This document shows, piece after piece, positions 1 through 4,695 of a stretch of DNA of 6,100 nucleotides. A program made the translations under genes and the position numbers. The notes under the pieces were generated by a model that searched no databases, was not told the origin of the DNA, and saw nothing but the letters and a program-made list of their open reading frames with translations. This stretch comes from Oscillospiraceae bacterium (lineage in GTDB: Bacteria; Bacillota; Clostridia; Oscillospirales; Ruminococcaceae), in the NCBI GenBank assembly GCA_016296165.1, contig JAEDJV010000148.1, forward strand, positions 1 through 6,100. The letters run 5' to 3'. Every line of letters starts with the position of its first letter. Positions within the stretch are counted from its first letter, which is position 1.

Positions 1-246
1 GCGAATATGATAAATCAGGTGACTGGATCGAAGATGAAATTACGAAGAAGTAAGGGGGAAGTTAATGTGTGCAAGGCTATACAGGATATAAGGCTTGAGG
101 GAATAGAAATCGGGCAAACAGAGCTGATAAAAACTCTTATGGTCAAGCAGAATCTTTCTGCTGACGAGGCTCTTGAAATACTCGATATCCCGGAAGACAA
201 ACGTGAAACATACAAAGAAATGATTGAAAACAAAGGAGAAAAATAA
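1..246 (+). CDS. C-terminal tail of an Rpn/PDDEXK transposase-like nuclease (partial or broken)
   Basis: The frame is open to the left edge of the window and stops at TAA 244-246. An ATG at 7 would give 79 aa. The recognisable part starts near codon 67 with VCKAIQDI, then an acidic helical tail and a NLSADEALEILDIPEDK segment. This resembles the C-terminal tails of Rpn-family/PDDEXK transposase-like proteins of gut Clostridia, which often carry an MCKAI-type segment followed by a variable helical end. The catalytic domain is not visible. A GTG at 67 has a good ribosome binding site (GGGGG at 54-58), so a 59-aa product is possible. The sequence before it in this frame (MINQVTGSKMKLRRS) does not look family-like. 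A neighbouring frame (3-50) reads EYDKSGDWIEDEITKK and fits a protein better, so a frameshift near 50 is possible. The family call is from memory and moderate at best. The stop lies only one base before the next gene's ATG. Confidence 0.5.
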   Translation, partial: ANMINQVTGSKMKLRRSKGEVNVCKAIQDIRLEGIEIGQTELIKTLMVKQNLSADEALEILDIPEDKRETYKEMIENKGEK

Positions 247-247
247 A

Positions 248-808
248 ATGTCCAGAAAAAATTTCGGAGCAAAACCATTATGTTACCCGCAGCCGGTATT
301 CATAATTGCAACATACGACAAAAACGGAACCCCAAATGCAATGAATGCAGCCTGGGGCGGTATCAGTGAGGAAAATGAGATTTCTCTCTGCCTTTCACCG
401 GAACATAAGACTTGCAAAAATTTCGCTGAAACAGGTGCATTTACAGTCAGCATGGCAGATGCAGATCATGTTGCCGGATGCGACTATGTGGGAATAGCGA
501 GTGGAAATGATGTTGAAGACAAATTTTCAAAAGCAGGATTTACAGCGACGAAAAGTGAATTTGTAAATGCACCTGTAATAAATGAACTTGCAGTATGTAT
601 CGAATGCAGGGTAAAAAGTTACGATGAAGAGTCGTGCATTTTACGGGGAGAAATAGTAAATGTAAGTGTTGACGAATCAGTAATAAAAGATGAAAAGGTT
701 GATGTAAGTAAGGTTAGGCCTTTGTGCTTTGACCCGTTTAACAGGGCATATCATGTTATGGGTGAGAAAGTCGGAGAGGCGTGGGGAAGCGGACTATCCT
801 TAACCTGA
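248..808 (+). CDS. Flavin reductase family protein (flavoredoxin-like)
   Basis: This encodes 186 aa, the usual length for the cytoplasmic flavin reductase-like (split-barrel FMN-binding) family. Members bind FMN and use it in electron transfer or reduce free flavin with NAD(P)H. The start at 248 is preferred over the in-frame ATG at 224 because AAGGAG (233-238) sits 9 bases before it and the family begins with a short N-terminus. Family features run in order: PLCYPQPVFIIATYD (res 10-24) forms the first barrel strands; PNAMNAAWGG (29-38) is the typical flavin-binding stretch; SLCLSPEHKTCKNF (46-59) and FTVSMAD (65-71) follow; GIASGNDVEDKF (82-93) precedes the second half; RAYHVMGEKVG (166-176) is the usual C-terminal strand. 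Several cysteines are present (12, 48, 56, 78, 117, 120, 130, 160), but no iron-sulfur or rubredoxin motif. It follows the preceding frame almost directly and is followed by its own terminator. The electron donor and physiological partner cannot be read from the sequence. Confidence 0.9.
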   Translation: MSRKNFGAKPLCYPQPVFIIATYDKNGTPNAMNAAWGGISEENEISLCLSPEHKTCKNFAETGAFTVSMADADHVAGCDYVGIASGNDVEDKFSKAGFTATKSEFVNAPVINELAVCIECRVKSYDEESCILRGEIVNVSVDESVIKDEKVDVSKVRPLCFDPFNRAYHVMGEKVGEAWGSGLSLT

Positions 809-831
809 ATCAGAATAAAAATACTAAATCG

Positions 832-880
832 AATTCACCTGCCAATAACAAACTCCACTTATTTGCAGGTGAATTTTATT
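832..880 (+). terminator. Rho-independent terminator after the flavin reductase gene
   Basis: An 11-bp perfect inverted repeat (AATTCACCTGC at 832-842, GCAGGTGAATT at 865-875) is extended after one mismatch by AATAA/TTATT (844-848 with 859-863), leaving a 10-base loop. It is followed by a short T-rich tail (TTATT). It starts 23 bases after the stop codon. The tail is less pure than ideal, so efficiency may be moderate. Confidence 0.75.
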
Positions 881-907
881 GTATCCGGAACATTTGTATG
901 TTATAAT
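879..907 (+). promoter_or_regulatory. Possible sigma-A promoter with extended -10
   Basis: A perfect TATAAT (902-907) is preceded by TGT at 899-901, giving an extended -10 (TGN-TATAAT). A weak -35 (TTGTAT, 879-884) lies at the ideal 17-bp distance. It begins right at the end of the upstream hairpin. The start would fall near 914, giving a leader of about 225 bases before the broken ATPase gene. No gene with a ribosome binding site was found in that leader. Confidence 0.4.
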
Positions 908-1138
908 AAGAACGAAGTACGAATATTTTTAATGTCATTTTATGTAATAACACCTGTATTTTACAGAAAATTTTGTGGAAATTTCTGTGTTGTATTTCTC
1001 TGTAGTATACGCTAAAATATAACAGTAGATACAAAATATGTATACAGAAAAGCGATTAAGGAACATGATTGAAAAGACTTAAACCTCGTAATTATGTTAA
1101 TATATTAGTAGTTAAAAATCTGAAAAGGAGATGAAGAA
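881..1138. other. AT-rich intergenic region without a supported gene
   Basis: Between the terminator and the broken ATPase gene there is no supported coding region on either strand. Three promoter-like pairs are visible: 879-907, 990-1018 (TTGTAT, 17 bp, TAAAAT) and 1069-1098. An imperfect inverted repeat (ACAGAAAATTT at 963-973, AAATTTCTGT at 979-988, one bulged base) could fold in a leader transcript. GTATAC occurs at 1005-1010 and again at 1040-1045. None of these matches a riboswitch or known RNA family that I recognise. Confidence 0.5.
1069..1098 (+). promoter_or_regulatory. Possible promoter proximal to the broken ATPase gene
   Basis: TTGAAA (1069-1074) and TATGTT (1093-1098) are separated by 18 bp. 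They lie about 40 bases before the start codon of the broken gene, which has AAGGAG at 1125-1130. The -10 matches consensus at only four of six positions, so support is weak. Confidence 0.3.
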
Positions 1139-1934
1139 ATGCCGGACAGAAAGCCAATACCAGTTGGAACGGAAGATTTTAAAGTACTTGTTGATAAGGG
1201 ATACTTTTTTGTAGACAAGACACTGCTTATAAAGGATTTGCTTGATGCAGGTACAGCGGTGAATCTCATCACAAGACCAAGACGTTTCGGAAAAACACTG
1301 AACATGAGTATGATTCAGCGTTTCTTTGAAAAACAGAAAAAAGCAATGCATATCTGTTCGAAGGTCTTAAGATAAATGATGCGGGCGAGAAATATCTGAA
1401 ATTTCAAAGGAAAATATATTTACAGGAATGAACAATCTGGAAATATATCCTGTAACAGACCAGAAACTGTCTGAATATTATGGATTTACACAAAGTGAAG
1501 TAGAAAGTCTGGCGAAATATTACAATCTCGAAGATAAACTTGATGAGATGAAAAAATGGTATGACGGATATCTTTTCGGAAAAACAGAAATATATAATTC
1601 ATGGAGTATAGTGAAATATATTGCATCAGCAATCGGTGGTAATGATTATTCATGTCAGGCTTACTGGATAAACACCAGTTCAAATAGTATAATTCGTCAG
1701 CTAATAGAAAAATCAGATGAAAAAACAAGGCAGAAGATAGAGAATCTGATGGCAGGCGGAAGTGTTAAGGCTGTAATTATGTGTGATACAGCGCTTAAGC
1801 AGATACAGACGAACAAGTATGCAGAACAGCTTACAGATGACTGCTATGAGAAAGTAATAAATTATGGAATAGCATTTTACGGAAAAACATGCAAAGTTAA
1901 GATGGGCGAGACTGTTTATGCACCTGAAGACTAA
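1139..1934 (+). pseudogene. Broken AAA-ATPase-like / PDDEXK_9 family gene (frameshift plus two internal deletions)
   Basis: Three reading-frame pieces together match one protein of the AAA-ATPase_like plus PD-(D/E)XK (PDDEXK_9) family, whose intact members are roughly 500-600 aa. Piece 1 (1139-about 1341) has the family N-terminus: IPVGTEDFKVLVDKGYFFVDKT, then the Walker A variant RPRRFGKT and LNMSMIQRFFEK. At a run of six A (1337-1342) the family reading moves to another frame: SNAYLFEGLKINDAGEKYLKFQ (1342-about 1407). Piece 3 (about 1401-1934) reads ISKENIFTGMNNLEI, KKWYDGYLFGKTEIYNSW and QAYWINTSSNSIIRQ. It then jumps near 1770-1780 from AGGSVKAV to the extreme C-terminus (ALKQIQTNKYAEQL, VINYGIAFYGKTCKVKMG). 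The missing parts are the Walker B segment and most of the nuclease domain, including its catalytic residues. The remnant is about half the family length. The start at 1139 has AAGGAG 8 bases upstream. Intact homologues are common in gut bacteria and their role is poorly known. The product is almost certainly non-functional. Confidence 0.88.
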
Positions 1935-1949
1935 TAATAAAAACATACA

Positions 1950-1999
1950 CCCCTTGATCAAATGATGTATTTGAACCTGTTTGATCAAGGGGTTTTTTT
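1950..1999 (+). terminator. Strong rho-independent terminator
   Basis: A perfect 13-bp stem (CCCCTTGATCAAA at 1950-1962 and TTTGATCAAGGGG at 1980-1992) with a 17-base loop is followed at once by seven T (1993-1999). It lies 15 bases after the stop of the broken ATPase gene and separates it from the next operon. Both arms contain the 8-bp palindrome TTGATCAA. Confidence 0.93.
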
Positions 2000-2035
2000 A
2001 CTGATTTTATAAAGAATGATATGTAATTTTAGGGG

Positions 2036-2064
2036 TTGACAGTTATCCTGATATGTGGTAAAAT
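2036..2064 (+). promoter_or_regulatory. Near-consensus sigma-A promoter of the cupin-LexA operon
   Basis: TTGACA (2036-2041, perfect) and TAAAAT (2059-2064, five of six) are separated by 17 bp. TGG directly before the -10 (2056-2058) gives an extended -10. Transcription should begin near 2071, leaving a leader of about 55 bases before the cupin gene. A promoter this strong, without an activator site in view, is the type usually held in check by a repressor. Confidence 0.85.
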
Positions 2065-2072
2065 ATTAACAA

Positions 2073-2084
2073 CAACAAATGTTG
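2073..2084. promoter_or_regulatory. Candidate LexA-type operator at the transcription start
   Basis: The palindrome CAAC-AAAT-GTTG overlaps the predicted +1 to +14. Gram-positive LexA boxes have the core GAAC-N4-GTTC. This element keeps AAC-N4-GTT with the same spacing and differs by one symmetric change (G to C and its mirror). Together with the LexA-family gene in the same operon, this suggests autoregulation. Binding is inferred, and a 12-bp palindrome could occur by chance. Confidence 0.45.
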
Positions 2085-2126
2085 CGGATAGAAAAACTGA
2101 ATTTCTCATAACAGGGGGTTAAGGCA

Positions 2127-2378
2127 ATGACAACAGCAGAGAGAGGACAGTTTATCACATGTCGTATTCATAAGGGCATTTCAAATGCATTACAGAGACA
2201 TACGGCTATCGAGGATATAAACTATATTATTTCAGGAACAGGAAAAGCGATATGCAACGGAACTGTAAAAAATCTTACTGCCGGTGGATATTATACTTTC
2301 CAGAAGGATTCTGACTACAGTTTTATAAATACAGGTGACGAAGACCTTGTATTTCTCAGCTACATAAAAGAGGCGTGA
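2127..2378 (+). CDS. Short cupin-domain protein with a degenerate metal site
   Basis: The 83-aa product is a single small beta-barrel cupin. GGGGG at 2114-2118 lies 8 bases before the ATG, and an in-frame stop at 2109 excludes a longer start. Cupin motif 1, G(X)5HXH(X)3-4E(X)6G, is seen as GISNALQRHTAIEDINYIISG (res 17-37), but the first His is Gln, leaving one His and the Glu. Motif 2, G(X)5PXG(X)2H(X)3N, is seen around GGYYTFQKDSDYSFINTG (res 53-70), where Pro, Gly and the metal-ligand His are replaced by Gln, Asp and Tyr. Two of four usual ligands are therefore absent. The barrel-strand pattern and the INTGDEDLVFLSYI end are well kept, so the fold is probably intact while metal-dependent chemistry is unlikely. 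The N-terminus is shorter than in most small cupins. It lies 28 bases upstream of the LexA-family gene, under the same promoter, so a ligand-sensing or accessory role is possible but unproven. Confidence 0.75.
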   Translation: MTTAERGQFITCRIHKGISNALQRHTAIEDINYIISGTGKAICNGTVKNLTAGGYYTFQKDSDYSFINTGDEDLVFLSYIKEA

Positions 2379-2406
2379 AAAATTAATCTCTGAAAGGGGG
2401 GTATTT

Positions 2407-3009
2407 ATGAGACACAAGGATAACGATTTGCTTGAGGCGATATACGACTACGTTGTGCGGTACAAGAAAGAAAACAGTATTTCTCCTTCATACGGTGATA
2501 TCGGAAAGAACTTTGGGATAGATCGTTCAACAGCCTGCAGGTACATGAAGGTTCTTGAAAAGGACGGGCGTCTTGAGATACTCGGGCACAGGAGTATCCG
2601 GCTTGCCGAAGAAACAGTATTTGATGAAGTTGTCCAGGTACCGGTCCTTGGAAACATAGCCTGCGGTGCTCCTATATTTGCTGACGGAAGTGTACAGGGA
2701 TACATGGCTCTTTCAGCTTCAGTACTAAGGGGAAAAGAACATTTCATTGTTACAGCACAGGGAGACTCCATGACAAATATCGGGATAAATGACGGTGACA
2801 TGGTTCTTGTTGAAGCTGCAAGTACAGCGGATGACGGTGCCGTTGTTGTCGCCCTGCTGGATGATGAGGCAACATTGAAGAGATTTTACAGAGACAGAGA
2901 AAATGAGACGATTCTTCTTGTCCCTGAAAATGATAACTACGAAACCCGGGTGGTTAATCACTGCATTATTCAGGGAATCGCAAGAAAAGTTATAAAGGAT
3001 ATAATTTAA
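2407..3009 (+). CDS. LexA family transcriptional repressor / S24 autopeptidase
   Basis: The 200-aa product matches the length and two-domain plan of LexA (E. coli LexA is 202 aa). Residues 1-65 form a winged helix-turn-helix: SPSYGDIGKNFGI is the first part, and DRSTACRYMKVLEKDGRLEIL covers the recognition helix and wing. After a linker, the S24/LexA peptidase domain (about 76-200) shows the scissile region VPVLGNIACGAP with a Cys86-Gly87 bond where E. coli LexA has Ala84-Gly85. UmuD also uses Cys-Gly. The nucleophile Ser121 lies in QGDSMTNIGINDGD, and the general base Lys158 lies in EATLKRF. Both are spaced as in LexA, so the protein should self-cleave when stimulated by RecA filaments or at high pH. 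The recognition helix differs from the usual Gram-positive LexA helix, so this may be a paralogue rather than the main SOS regulator. The ribosome binding site is AAAGGGGGG at 2394-2401. It follows the cupin gene and probably represses its own operon. Confidence 0.87.
   Translation: MRHKDNDLLEAIYDYVVRYKKENSISPSYGDIGKNFGIDRSTACRYMKVLEKDGRLEILGHRSIRLAEETVFDEVVQVPVLGNIACGAPIFADGSVQGYMALSASVLRGKEHFIVTAQGDSMTNIGINDGDMVLVEAASTADDGAVVVALLDDEATLKRFYRDRENETILLVPENDNYETRVVNHCIIQGIARKVIKDII
3000..3005 (+). promoter_or_regulatory. Isolated TATAAT before the response regulator gene
   Basis: A perfect -10 hexamer overlaps the last codons of the LexA-family gene, 25 bases before the response regulator ATG. 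The matching -35 position (ATCGCA, 2977-2982, 17 bp) agrees with consensus at only three of six positions. It may be a weak internal promoter or may simply encode the Asp-Ile-Ile end. Confidence 0.2.
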
Positions 3010-3029
3010 GAAGGAAAACAAAAACATTT

Positions 3030-3698
3030 ATGGCACATATATTAATTGTTGATGACGATATACAAATAAGTGAGATGCTGACCGAGAAACTGGAAACGGA
3101 AGGCTATACTGTTTCTGCGGCTTATTCCGGAACGGAAGCACTTATGTTTCTGGTAAATACCAGCCCCGACCTTATACTGCTTGATCTTATGCTTCCGGGT
3201 ATTTCAGGAGAGAAACTTCTCCTGCAGATAAAGGATATTCCAGTAATAGTAGTAAGCGCTAAAGCCGATGTCACAGACAAAGTTGAACTACTGCTGGGCG
3301 GTGCTGCAGATTACGTCACAAAACCGTTTGATATGCAGGAGCTTCTTGCTCGGATAGCAGTTCAGCTTCGTAAAAATACAAGTAATTCGGAAAAAAATCT
3401 TCTTTGTTTTAAAGAGATATCCTTGAATACTGACACACATACTATCGATATAAACGGCACAACAATAAAATTAACAAGAACGGAATATGCGATTCTGAAA
3501 CTGCTGATGCAAAATCAGGAGAAAGTAGTACCAAAGCTGACTATTCTTGAACAGATTTGTAGTGATACACCTGATTGTACCGAAGATTCACTCAAAATAC
3601 ATATACACAATCTGCGTAAAAAACTTAAATCTGCCGCAGGAAAGGATTATATTTCATCAGTATGGGGGATAGGTTTTATGCTCTCAGAAAAATCTTAA
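3030..3698 (+). CDS. OmpR/PhoB-family response regulator
   Basis: The 222-aa product is a two-domain transcription factor of a two-component system. The receiver domain (res 1-112) has the acidic pocket IVDDD (Asp8-Asp9), the phospho-acceptor Asp52 in LLDLMLPG, the switch Ser76 in VIVVSAK, the aromatic switch Tyr95 and the conserved Lys98 in VTKPF. The winged-helix effector domain (about 125-219) has ISLNTDTHTIDINGTTIKLT, TEYAILKLL, the recognition helix DSLKIHIHNLRKKL and the wing VWGIGFML. All phosphorylation residues are present, so it should be active. The start is set by the family N-terminus MAHILIVDDD. Its purine-rich AAGAAGGA (3008-3015) lies about 14 bases away, farther than usual, so translation may be weak or coupled to the upstream gene. 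The gene starts 20 bases after the LexA-family stop with no terminator between. Its stop codon lies inside the first CTTAAC repeat of the downstream promoter. The partner is most likely the histidine kinase at 5451. Confidence 0.93.
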   Translation: MAHILIVDDDIQISEMLTEKLETEGYTVSAAYSGTEALMFLVNTSPDLILLDLMLPGISGEKLLLQIKDIPVIVVSAKADVTDKVELLLGGAADYVTKPFDMQELLARIAVQLRKNTSNSEKNLLCFKEISLNTDTHTIDINGTTIKLTRTEYAILKLLMQNQEKVVPKLTILEQICSDTPDCTEDSLKIHIHNLRKKLKSAAGKDYISSVWGIGFMLSEKS

Positions 3699-3734
3699 CA
3701 GTTTCTTAACTGTCCTCTTAACTGTTTTCTTAAC
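3694..3734 (+). promoter_or_regulatory. Four CTTAAC direct repeats, probable response-regulator binding sites
   Basis: CTTAAC occurs at 3694-3699, 3705-3710, 3717-3722 and 3729-3734, with start-to-start spacing of 11, 12 and 12 bp, so all four lie on roughly one helix face. OmpR/PhoB-family dimers bind direct repeats at about this spacing. The units also resemble Bacillus PhoP boxes (TT-A/T/C-ACA with 4-6 bp between). The last copy ends 10 bp before the -10. The first overlaps the response regulator stop codon. Confidence 0.75.
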
Positions 3735-3741
3735 TTTTTTT

Positions 3742-3750
3742 TGATATAAT
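3742..3750 (+). promoter_or_regulatory. Extended -10 promoter of the transporter-kinase operon
   Basis: TGATATAAT is a perfect extended -10 (TATAAT at 3745-3750). At the -35 position 17 bp upstream only CTGTTT (3722-3727) is found, and this area is occupied by the CTTAAC repeats. A good -10 with a missing -35 and activator repeats in its place indicates activated transcription. The start should lie near 3757, 24 bases before the ATPase gene. Confidence 0.75.
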
Positions 3751-3780
3751 GTTTTCAGAAACAAAAGGAGGTCAATATAT

Positions 3781-4695
3781 ATGGACTATGTTCTGAAAAC
3801 AAACAATCTCTGCAAATACTACAGGAATTTTAAAGCACTCAACGGTTTGAAAATGAATGTCCCAAAAGGTTCTATATACGGATTTGTTGGGAAAAACGGT
3901 GCTGGCAAAACTACACTTATTCGTCTTTTGTGTGGCTTGCAGATGCCTACAGACGGTGATTTTGAACTGTATGGCGTAAAAAATACAGATAAGAAAATTT
4001 CAGAATCCAGAAGCAGAATAGGTGCGATAGTTGAATCACCTTCACTTTTCCCTGAAATGACAGCTGAGGAAAATCTGAAATATCAGTACCGTCTGCTTGG
4101 AATACCGGACTATAAAGGAATACCGGAGTTGCTTGAACTGGTGGGACTTGCAGATACGGGAAAAAAGAAAGCCGGTAATTTTTCGCTTGGTATGCGTCAG
4201 CGTCTGGGAATAGCAATCGCACTATGCGGAAATCAGGATCTGTTAATACTTGATGAGCCGATAAACGGGCTTGACCCACAGGGGATAATAGAAATACGTG
4301 AGCTTATCCTGAAACTGAACCATGACAGAAATATTACTTTTATAATCTCCTCGCATATTCTCGATGAACTTTCAAGGATTGCTACTCATTACGGATTTAT
4401 TGACAACGGAAGGATAGTTCGTGAAATTAGTGCAAAGGAACTTGAAAATGCATGTCGCAAAAGTCTGAGTGTCAATGTTACAGATACATCAGCTCTTGCT
4501 CGTGTACTTGACAGCATGGGACTGGAATATATAATTTCAGATGATATAAATGCGGAGATTTTCGGGAGACCTGAAATATCAGAACTTGTATTTGCACTTG
4601 ATAAGGAAAAATGCCGTCTTGTATCCTGTACAGAACGAGAGGAAACACTGGAAGGTTTCTTCATTTCACTTGTAGGAGGCGGCAGTAATGAGTAA
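3781..4695 (+). CDS. ABC transporter ATP-binding protein (BcrA/NatA type)
   Basis: The 304-aa product is the cytoplasmic ATPase of an ABC exporter. The nucleotide-binding domain (about 4-215) shows Walker A GKNGAGKT (37-44) and a Q-loop region IGAIVESPSLFPEMTAEENL (80-99), where Glu stands in place of Gln, a common variant in the BcrA/lantibiotic-immunity branch. It also has the signature FSLGMRQR (134-141), Walker B LLILDEP with catalytic Glu159, the D-loop NGLDP and switch His192 in IISSHILDEL. Residues 216-304 form a C-terminal extension, as in bacitracin and lantibiotic self-protection ATPases. All catalytic residues are intact. The start has a strong AAAGGAGGT site (3764-3772). The 3' end overlaps the permease gene by 8 bases, so the two are translationally coupled. 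The likely role is energising export of, or resistance to, a peptide or other amphiphilic compound, but the substrate cannot be read from the sequence. Confidence 0.93.
   Translation: MDYVLKTNNLCKYYRNFKALNGLKMNVPKGSIYGFVGKNGAGKTTLIRLLCGLQMPTDGDFELYGVKNTDKKISESRSRIGAIVESPSLFPEMTAEENLKYQYRLLGIPDYKGIPELLELVGLADTGKKKAGNFSLGMRQRLGIAIALCGNQDLLILDEPINGLDPQGIIEIRELILKLNHDRNITFIISSHILDELSRIATHYGFIDNGRIVREISAKELENACRKSLSVNVTDTSALARVLDSMGLEYIISDDINAEIFGRPEISELVFALDKEKCRLVSCTEREETLEGFFISLVGGGSNE

Noticed and set aside
224..250. Upstream ATG at 224 as start of the flavin reductase
   Set aside because: The added MKTKEKNK is encoded by the ribosome binding site region of the ATG at 248 and would overlap the preceding frame.
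15..278. 87-aa open frame on the minus strand
   Set aside because: It mirrors the coding frame on the + strand, has no ribosome binding site and is hydrophobic and Ser-rich without family features.
932..1015. 27-aa open frame (MSFYVITPVFYRKF...) in the leader
   Set aside because: No ribosome binding site, no recognisable features and ordinary for AT-rich sequence.
1337..1343. AAAAAAG as a programmed -1 frameshift site
   Set aside because: The shift direction fits, but the codon phase is AAA-AAA-G rather than A-AAA-AAG. The later deletions leave no functional product to make.
2448..2801. 117-aa minus-strand open frame
   Set aside because: Shadow of the LexA-family gene; low-complexity Ser/Pro content and no start signal.
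3697..3742. Terminator between the response regulator and the ATPase gene (AACAGT...ACTGTT, then a T run)
   Set aside because: The 6-bp stem is weak, and eight bases (TTCTTAAC) separate it from the T run. The phased CTTAAC repeats and extended -10 explain the region better.
3947..4279. 110-aa minus-strand open frame
   Set aside because: Shadow of the ABC ATPase, whose + strand motifs are complete.
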